A stretch of 64,000 nucleotides of DNA from Liolophura sinensis (GCF_032854445.1 NC_088297.1:26963915-27027914), one strand, 5' to 3'; positions 20,990 through 34,584 are shown, counted from the stretch's first letter. Made by a program: numbers and translations. Notes: generated by a model not told the origin, from the letters alone.

Positions 20990-22800
20990 GCAAATAAAGC
21001 AAAGAACAGCCTTTTAGAAAAACCATTTTGAAAACCAAATTAAAAAATATAAATAGGTTTAAATATTAATTTGTTACACTGACAGTGTGAAAGTTTCATC
21101 TAAAAAATGAAGTTATTGGTAAAGCACAGGTTTTTCAAAATGAACCACACATTACACGTAATATGCTACACTGACAACATTAACAACATATAGGTAAACA
21201 ACAACAACATGTTGACATTCCGGGTGCTGTTGACACACCTAATCCTAACCCCAGTCGTAAAGGGGAAAAACCTTGAGAACAGAGTAAAATGACAAGTAAA
21301 TATAAAGAAGTACAGAACAACCTTTTCAAGAACGAATATCAGGAAAAGAAGCCCTTTTCATTCTCAAATTAAATTTACGTTCCATCCATTGTATGCGGCA
21401 ATTTGCCTTCCACAAGCCAACATCCTTTGAAGATAGTTTGTTGCGGCACAGAAATTTTAGACAACTTTTTCAAGGGAATCAAAAAGCACGAAAATATGTC
21501 CATATCATAAGGAGGGAATAATTATAAGTACTGTACGACAGTTACGGTTTTTTTTTAGCAACAACAATGTAAGACAATTTTGTTCCATAAATAAGAAAGC
21601 ACGAAAATACGTCCACATCATAAAGAGGGAAGATGTTTCAATTTTTCTATAATTTTAGGTAAAACTATAGATGATTGCTCTGGGAGAGAAGCAGCTAGGC
21701 AAGACTCGAGTCAATAAATGATGGCCATGAAACCATTTTATGGAAAATTATCGTCCATTTGAAAATCCCGTTGGTCTTCTTATCAGGTAAGAGAATGCCT
21801 TGCTTGTTTATTGGAGCTTGTAGAACAAACTCTCGCAATGATCTTGATTTATTTTTCCCACATCATGATGCGATGCGTTTCACTTGTCCTACATAAATAT
21901 TCTTCAGCAAGTTTTCCAGCGGAGAAAAACATTTGGCACATTTGCCTATTACAGAAATTTGGAAACATCTTCATAGTATCAGTAGTTTTCTTTGTGGACA
22001 AATAGCAGGCATAATCATCATTAAATGTCTTTAACGTAACACGGGGATTTTTGGCTTCGTGATTTATAAAAACTATGCAGGAAGACTAAACAAACACTAT
22101 GCATATGTATTGTTTCTGAAAGTTAACTTTTATTTAATGTCACCACCACCACCCCCCCCATACCTTGTCCATTCAAGGTGAGGGCGACAAATATTTCAAG
22201 ATATCGTAATCACAGGACGTCACGTGTACAACAATCGTTAAGTTTGCAGCGGTCTTAAGTTCAAAGAATACCTCAAGAGGTGAGTAAGTCAATATCCAAT
22301 ATAATATCAATAGCACGTTGTCGGTTGTAAAGACGTCTCAAGCATGACAATAAAGATGTTATGAAATATGCTGCTAAATACAGTAGGTTATTAAGTTTAC
22401 TGTTAAAAACTGCGTCAAACATGCTGGTAAAGGTGTGCTCAAATACATTATCAAGTATATTGGTAAAGGCGTCATATAGTACATGTATGCTGGTAAAAAA
22501 TTTCAAAGGTTTTACTTACGATACGTAAAAGAAATGTCCGTCAGAACGCATAGACGAAAAACTGTATTTATTCTGCAAAAGTCACGACCTTGTCGAAGGC
22601 AAACAGAACTTCCGCAAAATACGGATGCTGGACCTATGACTGTTGATGCAAATGTGCTCCATTTGCATATTCGAACATGTGTCAGTACGATAACTGCACA
22701 TACAGCAGGAAGGAATGGTAATTACAAGCCTGCTTATATAGCATGCTGGTAATAATTATACCCTCTGAATGATGTGACATGGTAACAAAACTCGACAGCT
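20990..22800. other. First intron of gene A, no recognised features
   Basis: AT-rich sequence with a CACCACC/C-run near 22140-22160. No exon with acceptable splice signals was found on either strand. Confidence 0.45.
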
Positions 22801-22844
22801 TCATATACAATACCATGGACACTGCGCATTGATGCGTCACTGGC

Positions 22845-23030
22845 TCATTGATACGTTGCTCACTGATACATCACTCACTGACTCATTGAAAGGTCACTCA
22901 CTTACTGATGCGTCACTCAATGATATATCAATCACTAACTCACCCACTGATACGTCATTCACTCAATCACTCAGTGAAACGTCACTCACTCAATGATTTC
23001 CCACTCACTGACTCACTGATACGTGGATCA
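22845..23030 (+). repeat. Degenerate CACTCACTGATACGT repeats
   Basis: About a dozen imperfect units built from CACTCA and TGATACGTCA. Confidence 0.75.
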
Positions 23031-23429
23031 GGGACTAAAAGTCGTTCATGCTTCATTACGATCAGCCCTAAATTTCCGTCATGGGTGCTTGTAAAATGAC
23101 GCAGGCGCAGATATATCTCCAATTGTAAATCCACTCAGTAAAATGGAGAAGTTTTATTGCATTCAAAGTACAATATTAAAACAGGTGAATCCCTGGCGTT
23201 AAATGCCATCAATCATTCTCTCATTTTAGCCCTTGGCCATGCAATTAGGTCGCGTGTCCGAATCCAGAAGCCCGCACTGTGTCGGCTGGAGCTTTAACTT
23301 GGGAGGTTTTTCGGATAACACGCGCCAGCACGCACGTGGGTTCAACCATACCGGCCTTCATGGTCTTACCTGGACATGATGCACAGCAAATTTGTAGATT
23401 ACTTGAATCTCACACTTGTATAATATATG

Positions 23430-24118
23430 GGCATACATGTATGTATGTATGTATGCATGGATGTATGTATGGATATATGTATGGATGTATGTATGTATGG
23501 ATATATGTATGGATGTATGTATGCATGGATATATGTATGTATGTATGTATGCATGGATATATGTATGGATGTATGTATGTATGGATATATGTACGGATGT
23601 ATGTATGCATGGATATATGTATGGATGTATGTATGTATGGATATATGTATGGATGTATGTATGTATTTATGCATGGATACATGTATGTATGTATGTATGC
23701 ATGGATATATGTATGGATGTATGTATGTATGGATATATGTATGGATGTATGTATGCATGGATATATGTATGGATGTATGTATGTATGGATATATGTATGG
23801 ATGTATTTATGTATGTATGCATGGATATATGTATGGATGTATGTATGGATGTATGTATGCATGGATATATGTATGGATGTATGTATGTATGGATATATGT
23901 ATGGATGTATGTATGTATGGATATATGTATGGATGTATGTATGTATGGATATACGTATGTATGTATGTATGTATGTATGCATGGATATATGTATCGATGT
24001 ATGTATGTATGGATGTATGTATGGATGTGTGGATGTGTGGATGTGTATGTACGTATGGATGGATAGACGGATGGATGGATGTACGTATGTGTGGATGTGT
24101 TTATGTATGTATGTATAA
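23430..24118 (+). repeat. ATGT/ATGG microsatellite with a 12-bp rhythm
   Basis: Nearly 700 bases of ATGTATGTATGGATATATG-type sequence. Long open frames appear on both strands only because the 4-base motif avoids stops; none is a gene. Confidence 0.97.
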
Positions 24119-24132
24119 AGGATTTCTAATGA

Positions 24133-24243
24133 GTGACCCGAAGATGTCAAATTTATTAAGCGAGAGTAGTAGTTTTCAGTTTTCATTTTCATTTTCAATG
24201 AAAACTACTACTCGAGTGTGTTAAATTTGATATCGAGGGTCAC
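24133..24243. repeat. Long imperfect palindrome (hairpin)
   Basis: Arms of about 46 bases: GTGACCCGAAGATGTCAAAT to GAGTAGTAGTTTTCA pairs with TGAAAACTACTACTC to GGTCAC; the loop is a short TTTTCATTTTCATTTTC run. It starts immediately after the microsatellite. Confidence 0.85.
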
Positions 24244-24782
24244 GAATTTCATATCCCATTTATCCCATAAATGCCTTATTGTGAATTTATAGCGGAAAAA
24301 TCATTACGATTTAATCTTTTCGGAAACTGCGCCAACATCTCACCGCGTGTTGATATCAGATATATAGGTCAAGTGAAGCGTCATCAGTACGTGACAACTA
24401 CGTGGCGGTGTATAATATACTACAGACAAAATACATTTACATAACGACTTTTATTTATACCACGTACATGTCAAAAGTTTGTTTTATACAATATATCGAT
24501 CAATACGTTAATATTCAGAACAAGCAAATTACATTTTACTACAGAAAGAAGTGCTGTCTAAAGACAGAGAAATTTAACGTGCGCTGAGTACACGCCGTGC
24601 AACGTTCAAAAAACAACTGACAGTTTAACATCACGACGGTTGAATAGGCGAAACAGTGTATAGATTAGTGATATCTAGCAGAAATTAAGTATGATGTTGG
24701 AGATATTATTGGTTTCATGTGGATTATGTCAAAATTAGCGAAGCACAAAGTTTAAGGCCTTTAGAATAATGTTGAGAAAAAT

Positions 24783-24945
24783 AATTTATTTATTTTTTTG
24801 ATTGGTGTTTTACGCCGTACTCAAGAAAATTTCACTTATACGACGGCGGCCAGCATTATGTTGGGAGGAAACCGGGCACAGCCCGGGGGAAACCCACGAC
24901 CATCCGCAGGTTGCTGCCAGACCTTCCTACTTACGGCCGGAGAGG
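24783..24945 (-). mobile_element. SINE family 1, 3' part
   Basis: Well-conserved central region, stopping in CCGGAGAGGAA before the head. Confidence 0.85.
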
Positions 24946-25637
24946 AACTCACTCATCAAAGTTGGATTTTGAGAAATATCAACTCTGATAACATGGCTGT
25001 TAATTTCACAGTGAAAGTCATTTGAGTTATTCGGCAGTTGAACTGATCAGGTAAATATTAACATAATTTCTATTAGCACCTCGACCTTAGATTACTTTGC
25101 TGGCTTCTGGTTCCAGCACTAATAAAAGTCCATTTCAATACTGTCTTACACGGAAAGTTAGGTTAGCTTTCAAGATCTGTACATAGTACCTGTCTATTTG
25201 GGTAATAGAAAGAAAAGTAATCTCAAAAATTTAATATCAAGCAATATGTAGGTTATTTATTTATTTATTAATAATTGTTTAACCGCATACCCAAGAATGT
25301 AGGCCTATGCATATTAAACACCTTTCGTATAAGCAGTCCTAGACGTCGGACAAAAGACGATGAGCAGATATCGTGTACACTGTATATCGGAAATTCTTTA
25401 CGTAGGTCTACACACCCAGCTATATTCCTGTCCTTTCAGTCACGAAGCTAAATGGACCTCAACAGATCCGGTTTAACTGTTACTAAAGACGTTTTCGGTT
25501 GTAATGTAATTTGTCTCTTAAACAGAAAATACGTGGGCAGACGGCCGTGAGTCATCCAACTGTGTTCACAAACATTTCAAAGCAAATTCAACACAATCAA
25601 ACTAGGTCTCTTATCAGCAAACGCTTCTCTCTGTCGC

Positions 25638-25903
25638 GGGGCCTCCGTGGCTCAGTTGCTTAGCGCGCAAGCGCAGCGTAATGATCCAGGAGTCTCTCAC
25701 CAATGCGGTCGCTGTGAGTTCAAGTCCAGCTCATGTTGGCTTTCTCTCCGGCCGTATGTGGGAAGGTCTTCAGCTACCTGCGGATGGTCGTGGGTTTCCC
25801 TCGGGTTCTGCCCGGTTTCTACCCACCATATTGCTGGCCGCCGTCGTATAAGTGAAATATTCTTGAGAATGGCATAAAACACCAATCCAAAAAAAAAAAA
25901 AAA
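25638..25903 (+). mobile_element. SINE family 1, full length
   Basis: Intact head GGGGCCTCCGTGGCTCAGTT, B box GGTCGCTGTGAGTTCAAGTC, central region and a poly(A)-like tail of 15 A. It is probably one of the younger insertions. Confidence 0.9.
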
Positions 25904-26065
25904 TCACTCTGTCGCGATGTCGCCTGCCCTTGCCTGGGTTAGAACGGCTTTGTACGTTACAACACAACGTGGTGTTCTCACTTCTCCCCATAAGTTCATC
26001 TTACCAAGGAGATCGTGTACAGACAACAGATTGAACAGTGACAATCAAAGTTAAACAGCACTTAC

Positions 26066-26200
26066 CTGTAGGTTTGAACGGAATTCCGAGTTCGTAAATA
26101 CAAAGCCTAGTTTAGGCGGCCACTCAAACCACTTTCCGCTCTTCTGTGCAGGTAATATCATACGGGCACCTTACATCGTGACGTAGTACGCATGGTTGCC
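26066..26200 (-). other. Possible noncoding first exon and promoter region of gene A
   Basis: On the minus strand a good donor (CCTACAG|GTAAGTGCTG) lies at 26066/26065. The signal-peptide exon at 20984 has its own acceptor 17 bases before its ATG, so at least one upstream noncoding exon is needed, and this donor is the best one I found. A CRE-like TACGTCA occurs on the minus strand near 26184-26190. The upper exon limit is a guess. Inferred, not shown. Confidence 0.3.
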
Positions 26201-26723
26201 ACCGCCGAGGCTTTTCTTTTTCCAGCGCGTTGCGCCATTATTTGTATAGCTACGGTAAAGAAGTACATGCTTGCACATGTAGCACATGTTCCCCTCTTAA
26301 AATACCGTACATTATTTAGCTAACCGGTGGCATTGTACAAATATTTCATGGTACATACACTGTGTACAGCGGTGACTTGCAAGACTGTATTTATTTTTAA
26401 AGCAGGGCCTATGAGCAATAGAAATTCTCTCAAACAGAAAAAAAAATCATATTTTTTGGTGCCTTTTTCAAATCAGTTTTTTTCTTTTGTGTGCTTTTAT
26501 ATTTTATTTAAATGTATTTCTTTATTGCAGAAATAGTAAAGTTTTTTTTATGTAGTGCGTAAAAATTAGGTAGGCCTAATGCTTCATTCTGGAGTGGTTT
26601 TGTCTTTTTATTTGATTTGTGTATGACGCCGTATTCTGTTTATAGCTGCATAGATTATAGGCTATAACAAAAATCGTGTAAAAACGTACGTAAGCTACCT
26701 GAAAAACTTCCCGGACATAAACT

Positions 26724-26944
26724 GCCCCTGGCCCCGGGATCACAAAGCGACCTTTGTCAAAATTTCCATCATTAAACTTGATATCTTCCTGTCCTTTGTT
26801 TAAGCTGAAATTTGTTTACAATGACTTGCCCGGAATTTATACTGTCAAGGAATATTTTTGACCTTGTTACGTAAGAAGTAACAATTTTCAAGTAATTTCA
26901 AATTTTGACTTAAGTCTCAGATATCTTGGTGATCCCAGGGCCTG
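26724..26944. mobile_element. Foldback MITE, copy 1
   Basis: Ends CCCCGGGATCAC and GTGATCCCAGGGCC are inverted repeats, continuing inward to GTCAAAATTT and AAATTTTGACTTAAGTC. Second copy at 48620. Non-autonomous, no coding sequence. Confidence 0.75.
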
Positions 26945-27414
26945 ACCCACCTCAAGGACCTAAGTCTAGATTTCAGCGGCTTCCTACAATTTTAGCCACC
27001 ACAAATTATCCAAAGCCGCGTCCCAGGTTACATGTACATCTCAGAACACAGAACTTCCACTCTTATCTTCCCCTAGATTCCCATTTGCAGCTATACAGCC
27101 AAGGTCCGCTTATATATATGTAGCATCTCCAACTTACACCATATTCCGCCTAATTACCATCCAAAAGTGGCATAAAAAACTCACATCTGGCTAGCGGAAA
27201 GGCTAGAATTTCCGGGGCCTATGAGGCCCCTAGACACGGCTATTTTGTTTTGATGGCTGTTAAGTTTTCTTCCTGAAGACCCCAAAAGGCTTGTGTATCT
27301 TGCCATTATTTTAGTATATAGTATAGTATACTTCGTCTCTGCAGCCGCACCACCCCCCCCCCCAACCACCTGAGCCATCCACCCAACCACGTCAAACAAC
27401 ATCCAGATAAATCT

Positions 27415-27512
27415 TATTTATTCGCGTTAACGGTGTTTCACGCAACAATGGAGAATATATCTGGTATATAATGATGAAAGGAAACCGGACAGAGCCCAAG
27501 GGAAACCACCTG
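27415..27512 (-). mobile_element. SINE family 1 remnant
   Basis: Old, with GGAAACCGGACAGAGCCCAA recognisable. Confidence 0.6.
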
Positions 27513-27895
27513 AAATAATTTATTGTTTCACACTTTGGTGGTCATAATTTTCAGCAATACTTGTAATCTCGCCTTACAGAGTCTTAAGGACTCGTCCATT
27601 GCTTACATCAGCAAACCCTGATCACGTGTTACATGGTTATACCATTTCTCGATATTTACTTATGAACGATATAAAATCCGGGTTTATTACCTGCCAATAT
27701 AAAAAAAATTGGGGCGTATAAAGTGGTGTAGGCCTATAAATCGGCCGTGATCAGTTTGGGATAATACCGCATAACTAATTTATTCCATAATATTGGATGA
27801 GGTGTTAGGCCAAATACTTCCCAGATTAGACGACGGCAAAGCACTGATGGGGTTTACGACCTGTTGCAATAATAAAGACGACTTCGTGTAATGTG

Positions 27896-30292
27896 GAGAG
27901 TGAAATCAGACCTATTTACAGCAGTGACACTTAATTATAGGATGAGGAGTAAAATCAAATCTATTTATACCAGTGACACCTACATGCAGGATGGAAAGTA
28001 AAATAAGATCTACTTATACCAGTGACTCCTACATACAGGGTGGAGAGTACAATAAGATCTACTTACAGCAGTGACACCTACATACAGGATGGAGAGTAAA
28101 ATAAGATCTACTTACAGCAGTGACACCTACATACAGGCAGTGACACCTACATACAGGATGGAGAGTAAAATAAGATCTACTTAGAGCGGTGACACCTACA
28201 TGCAGGATGGAAAGTAAAAGAAGATCTACTTACAGCAGTGACTAATACATACAGGGTGGAGAGTACAATAAGATCTACTTACACCAGTGACATCTGCATA
28301 CAGGGTGGAGAGTACAATAAGATCTATTTACACCAGTGACACCTACATACAGGATGGACAGTAAAATAAGATCTACTTACAGCAGCGACACCTGCATTCA
28401 GGGTGGATAGTGAAATCAAGCCTACTTACACCAGTGACACCTACATACAGGGTGGAGAGTGAAATCAGATCTACTTATACCAGTGACACCTACATACAGT
28501 GTTGAGAGTGAAATCAGATCTACTTATACCAGTGACACCTACATACAGGGTTGAGAGTAAAATTAGATCTACTTATACCAGTGACACCTACATACAGGGT
28601 GGAGAGTGAAATCAAATCTACTTATACCAGTGACACCTACATACAGGGTGGATAGTGAAATCAGACCTACTTACATCAATGACACCTACATACAGGGTGG
28701 AGAGTAAAATAAGATCTACTTACAGCAGTGACACCTACATACAGGGTGGAGAGTAAAATTAGATCTACTTAAACCAGTGACACCTACATACAGGGTGGAG
28801 AGTAAAATTAGATCTACTTATACCAGTGACACCTACATACAGGGTGGATAGTAAAATCAGATCTACTTACAGCAGTGACACCTACATGCAGAGTGGAGAG
28901 TAAAATCAGATCTACTTATACCAGTGACACCTACATGCAGTGTTGAGAGTGAAATCAGATCTATTTACAGCAGTGACACATACATACAGGGTTGGGAGTA
29001 AAATCAGATCTACTTATACCAGTGACACCTACATACAGGGTGGAGAGAAAAATCAGACCTACTTACACCAATGACACCTACATACAGGGTGGAGAGTAAA
29101 ATAAGATCTACTTACAGCAGTGACACCTACATACAGGGTGGAGAGTAAAATCAAATCTACTTAAACCAGTGACACCTACATACAGGGTGGAGAGTAAAAT
29201 TAGATCTACTTATACCAGTGACACCTACATACAGGGTGGAGAGTAAAATCAGATCTACTTACAGCAGTGACACCTACATGCAGGGTGGAGAGTAAAATCA
29301 GATCTACTTATACCAGTGACACCTACATACAGTGTTGAGAGTGAAATCAGATCTATTTACAGCAGTGACACCTACATACAGGGTTGAGAGTAAAATCAGA
29401 TCTACTTACAGCAGTGACACCTACATACAGGAGTGAGAGTAAAATCAGATCTACTTACAGCAGTGACACCTACATACAGGGTTGAGAGTAAAATCAGATC
29501 TACTTATACCAGTGACACCTACATACAGGGTGGAGAGAAAAATCAGACCTACTTACACCAATGACACCTACATACAGGGTGGAGAGTAAAATAAGATCTA
29601 CTTACAGCAGTGACACCTACATACAGGGTGGAGAGTAAAATCAAATCTACTTAAACCAGTGACACCTACATACAGGGTGGAGAGTAAAATTAGATCTACT
29701 TATACCAGTGACACCTACATACAGGGTGGAGAGTAAAATCAGATCTACTTACAGCAGTGACACCTACATGCAGGGTGGAGAGTAAAATAAGATCTACTTA
29801 TACCAGTGACACCTACATACAGTGTTGAGAGTGAAATCAGATCTATTTACAGCAGTGACACCTACATACAGGGTTGAGAGTAAAATCAGATCTACTTACA
29901 GCAGTGACACCTACATACAGGAGTGAGAGTAAAATCAGATCTACTTATACCAGTGACACCTACATACAGTGTTGAGAGTGAAATCAGATCTATTTACAGC
30001 AGTGACACCTTCATACAGGGTTGAGAGTAAAATCAGATCAACTTACAGCAGTGACACCTACATACAGGGTGGAGAGTAAAATCAGATCTACTGATACCAG
30101 TGACACCTACATACAGTGTTGAGAGTGAAATCAGATCTACTTACACCAGTGACATCTACATTCAGGGTGGAGAGTAAAATCAGATCTACTTATACCAGTG
30201 ACACCTACATACAGGGTGGAGTGTAAAATCAGACCTACTTTCCCCAAGTGGCACCTGCATACATGCTACAGAGTAAAATCAGATCTGCTTGT
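27896..30292 (+). repeat. 49-bp satellite, about 49 units
   Basis: Units read AGATCTACTTATACCAGTGA, CACCTACATACAGGGTGGAG, AGTAAAATC. Variants include ACAGCAG for ATACCAG and GTGTTGA for GGGTGGA. Blocks from 29041 and 29531 are almost identical over more than 400 bases, giving a 490-bp (ten-unit) higher-order period. Confidence 0.96.
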
Positions 30293-30299
30293 AAACAAT

Positions 30300-31390
30300 A
30301 AAAACAATGCAAAGTAAGCAGACCCCAGGACACATAGTCCACCAGCATAGTCCTGCGGATATGTACACATGCTCACTACAAAAGGCCACAGTATGCAGAG
30401 TAATTTATTTTTAATTGAATCATACAAATGTGTCTTGGGATATTTGTAAACTGAGATGGAGATCGGTGTGAACAGCCGAATCTCCGTATTTTGTCCGTGT
30501 ACAAGCTTACGGTATAAGATTCTTCGTGAAAACGCACAAGTTATATTATTACAAAAACTAGTGCAAATATAGGGGTTCGTATTAAACCGAAATATTTCTC
30601 ACAGCTTGCATAAATTCACATAAGTTAAAGAAATGCTCATGTTTGAACTAAGCTAAAAGCATTCCTCAAAACATGGAGCTAAATGAGCCAAAGGCTTATT
30701 TTTGCATATTCCTAAAGTTAAAAACATTGCAGGACATTGAAACTGTCACACCTTAAGGCTAAATACACTTTGATTACTTTTTCAGAAAGAATTTCTTACC
30801 TATAAGCTATATTTCTCATTTTTTATTTTTAAATCGTCTCAAATGCCTATCTATTTGGGGTTAAATCCAGTTTGTTTTCACCGCCAGTACTCTTATCACG
30901 TGACCAAAGAGTTTACTGATGATTGGCTCAGAGGAGATTATGAATAGGCACAAGGACGCACAGGAGTAATTGGTGTCCAAGAGAATGAGGACCTATTAAA
31001 CGTCCGGCAGCAGGACGTTGACGTCATTTCCCAGCCCATCATGATGACGTCACATTAAAGACAGTATGACATTACGACAGAAATTGATACACTGCAATGT
31101 TGTAGACACTACAATCTATTCTTGATGTAACGATGACTCGAGGTCCTGTTTCACACTAGCGCCACCTCACGGGATTAAAAATTATGCCGCCTCCCCATTA
31201 GTGTTTAAAATGGTTTATAGAAACGTATGAGGGTTCTTCTAATTCATATATATCTGCACGAGGATGAGAATGACGTTTAAAATGAGAACAATGCAATCTG
31301 GGCACTTTGGGATAATATACAGAAACCATTTTCTTCTTTTCCAAACACATTGACGTTACTGATCGCTTGTTATCGAGATCTTCTGGACCA
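30300..31390. other. Intergenic, no recognised features
   Basis: Unique AT-rich sequence between the 49-bp satellite and a SINE; nothing supportable. Confidence 0.45.
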
Positions 31391-31399
31391 TGTTCGGGA

Positions 31400-31596
31400 T
31401 TTACTTATCTATATGATTGTTGTTTAACCCCATATAACACAAAAATCTTTGAGCAATATTCTATCAGACATTAAGCCTCAAAATTCTTTTGGCACACTAG
31501 TGCCGTCAGCCAGACCTATATATCTTCAAACTGTTTTGTCGCCACGATATGGCTGAAATATTGCCGATGTGGCGTTAAGCCATAATCATTCACAGT
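31400..31596 (+). mobile_element. SINE family 3 (CGATATGGCTGAAATATTGCC end)
   Basis: Contains GATATGGCTGAAATATTGCC and GTGGCGTTAAGCCATAATCA, an end I recall as common in gastropod genomes. The head is not clear. Confidence 0.55.
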
Positions 31597-31599
31597 ATC

Positions 31600-32010
31600 A
31601 CTGTAAGACATAGATTACATATCAACATTCTTTTGACACAATAACACGTCAAGCACAAAGCTTCAAGGTTCTTTTAACACAGTAACACATCAAACACATA
31701 GCTTGAAAGCTTTATATTAAAACTGGTTTGATTTCAGAAGATTATTTAGTCACAGTAACACTGCCAAATATATTAGGCAACTCAAAGGAATTCTTCTGGA
31801 CACTGTGAGACTGTAAGATAAACATATATAGTGCATTTAAGATTCCTTTGACACACTAATACCGTCAAACATATCAAGTCAAGTTCCCTTGATACATTCA
31901 TAATGCCAAACATTATGTTTCAAGGTTCTACTGACATAACAGCGCTAAGAGATAGAGCTCCCGTGTTCTTTTGCAGTAAGAATCTCTTCAACATTCTAAA
32001 AGTTGGGCGC
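31600..32010 (+). repeat. Decayed tandem repeat
   Basis: Irregular recurrence of TTCAAGGTTCTTTTGACACA and AACAC(A/T)TCAAACATAT-like segments roughly every 55-60 bases. Confidence 0.5.
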
Positions 32011-32469
32011 AGTAACATCAAAAGACATAAGCAGATCTGCAGCGTTGGGAGTGTTTTTATACAGGAGCCAAAAATACATGGCAGATAAAAGATGCAATAA
32101 TACTGTCAAAGAGCTTCGCCAGAAACCCCCAAAGTGTAAATAAAGTCAAATGAAATGTTTTTACAAAACATATCTTGCGCACAACTAATAAAGTTTTACA
32201 GGAAAATACAGGTAACTTCTCCGACACAACTACAACGTATTGTTTTCTTTATAGTTTCATATTCGGTGTGAAACTCTTAATTTTATAAAATTAATTTTAT
32301 AAAGTCTGAAACCCCCATGGCGTGATGTCAAAAAGGGATTGTCTTTTACGATCGCCAATAGACATTCTGCGACTTTACGATAAACAAAATGTTTCTGAAA
32401 ATTTGGTTGGACAAAACTTGACCAAAGATGCTAAAACCGCCTTTGTCCTCCAAATACTGATTTTTAATG

Positions 32470-32555
32470 AGTGTACTTATACTACGGCGTCCAGCATGAT
32501 ATTTGTAGGACACCGGATAGAATCCCGGGGAAACTCACGAATATCCTCAGGTTGC
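32470..32555 (-). mobile_element. SINE family 1 remnant
   Basis: ACTACGGCGTCCAGCATGAT and a degraded CCCGGGGAAACTCACG are visible. Confidence 0.6.
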
Positions 32556-32939
32556 CGAAATAATCCGTTGTTAATGTATTGGACTGAGGTCACCATATAC
32601 ACTAAATTCTATTTACCATTTGCTCCTCTCAGTATACGATGATGTACGTTTTTATGTCATGTTACACTTGTCCTCATTCTTAATGACATTTAATCATGCA
32701 AATATTCTCCGTCTGCATGAAACTCGAAGTCACAAAGGTGCAAATGTACCACGGAAATAGGTTTATCTAAACAGTCTACCGTGTTGTTTAAACAGGGGAA
32801 CTAACTCTGATGGTGGTTGGCCTCAGCACTTGGCGTGTGTGTGTCTTGCTCGTCATGTAGTGTTCATCAGGACTCTTCTTTGTCCAGTCCAGGATGCTGC
32901 TGACCAATAGTGATCAGTTATCCACTAATACCTAAAATC

Positions 32940-33490
32940 TTACAGGTTTTAGGAAAACTCAAAAATGAAGTATACATAAGATGGAAAGTCGGAGAAAGTT
33001 AATTGTAAACATAGTCTTAAACATTTTTTCCATTTTTCTTTACCTACTATACTGTAGGTATTTGGGACCACCTTTAGGTATGCTAGTGTATCGTCTTTGC
33101 ATAATAAAGTCCTAAATAAGGATGTGACTTATGTCCAATAAATATATTTGAGCTTGAATTGTGTGTTTTCTCCTGACAAACGTTTTAAAGCCGTATTTTA
33201 ATAATTTTTTCAATATATTCCTTAGTAATATCCTGATTCAGATTAAACGCATGCGTTTAGATATAAACAACAATTTTACATTCCAAACAATCTATTAGAC
33301 CAGCATCACATCATAATATGGAACTTTCCTATGCACCAAAAGGTGGTTCCCAAATACCCACCATACAAACAATATTTTAAAATGTTCTCTGTAATGAAAA
33401 ATTTAAAAAATATTTAAGACCAAGTTTACAAAGAACTTTTCACACCTTTTTAACCGAAATTTGCATGATTTTTAACAAATTCAACGACAG
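32940..33490 (-). mobile_element. Long foldback element, copy 2
   Basis: Reverse complement of 19065-19582 throughout, with matching internal stretches such as GTCCAATAAATATATTTGAG. Halves 32940-33130 and 33240-33490 are again inverted relative to one another. Confidence 0.7.
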
Positions 33491-33510
33491 ATACATGTAA
33501 TGGACTTTAT

Positions 33511-34535
33511 GCCATGTCACAAGAATGCATGTTATCTAATCTGTACAGGTTACGCCATGTCACAAGAATGCATGTTATCTGATCTGTACAGGTTACGCCA
33601 TGTCACAAGAATGCATGTTATCTGATCTGTACAGGTTACGCCATGTCATAAGAATGTGTGTTATTTGTCCTGTATATTTTATGCCATGTCACAAGAATGC
33701 ATGTTATCTGATCTGTACAGGTTACGCCATGTCACAAGAATGCAAGTTATCTGATCTGTATATCTTATGCCATGTCTCAAGAATGCATGTTATCTGATCT
33801 GTACATTTTATGCCATGTCACAAGAATACATGTTATCTGATCTGTGCAGGTTATGCCATGTCAAAGAAATGCGTGTTATTTGATCTGTATATTTTATGCC
33901 ATGTCACAAGAATGCATGTTATCTTATCTGTACAGGTTACGCCATGTCACAAGAATGCATGTTATTTGATCTGTATATTTTATGCCATGTCACAATACTG
34001 CGTGTTATTTGATCTGTATATTTTATGCAGTGTCACAAGAATACATGTTTTCTGATGTGTACAGGTTATGCCATGTCACAAAAATGCATGTTATCTGATC
34101 TGTACAGGTTACGCCATGTCACAAGAATGCGTGTTATTTGATCTGTATATTTTATCCCATGTCACAAGAATGCGTGTTATTTGATCTGTATATTTTATGC
34201 CATGTCACAAGAATGCATGTTATCTAATCTGTATATTTTATGAGATTTCACAAGAATACATGTTTTCTGATGTGTACAGGTTATGCCATGTCACAAGAAT
34301 GTGTGTTATTTGTTCTGTATATTTTATGCCATGTCACAAGAATGCATGTTATCTGATCTGTACATTTTATGCCATGTCACAAGAATGCAGGTTATCTGAT
34401 CTGTACAGGTTATGCAATGTCAGAAGAATGCATGTTATTTGATCTGTACATTTTATGCCATGTCACAAGAATGCATGTTATCTGATGTGTGCATTTTTTG
34501 CCATGTCACAAAAATGCATGTTATCTCACTCTACA
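33511..34535 (+). repeat. 43-bp minisatellite, about 24 units
   Basis: Units GCCATGTCACAAGAATGCAT, GTTATCTGATCTGTACAGGT and TAC. Two unit types, ending in TACAGGTTACG or TATATTTTATG, are interspersed. Confidence 0.95.
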
Positions 34536-34584
34536 GGTTATTTTATATCTTCTCCCCACAATTCGTGCTAGTCCTTAAAGTCCA

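Noticed and set aside
23279..24224. Long open frames of 216-279 codons on both strands over the microsatellite
   Set aside because: The residues are only M, Y, V, C, G, W, D, I, H, T, P and similar, produced by the ATGT/ATGG repeat; frames are open in several registers and both strands at once.
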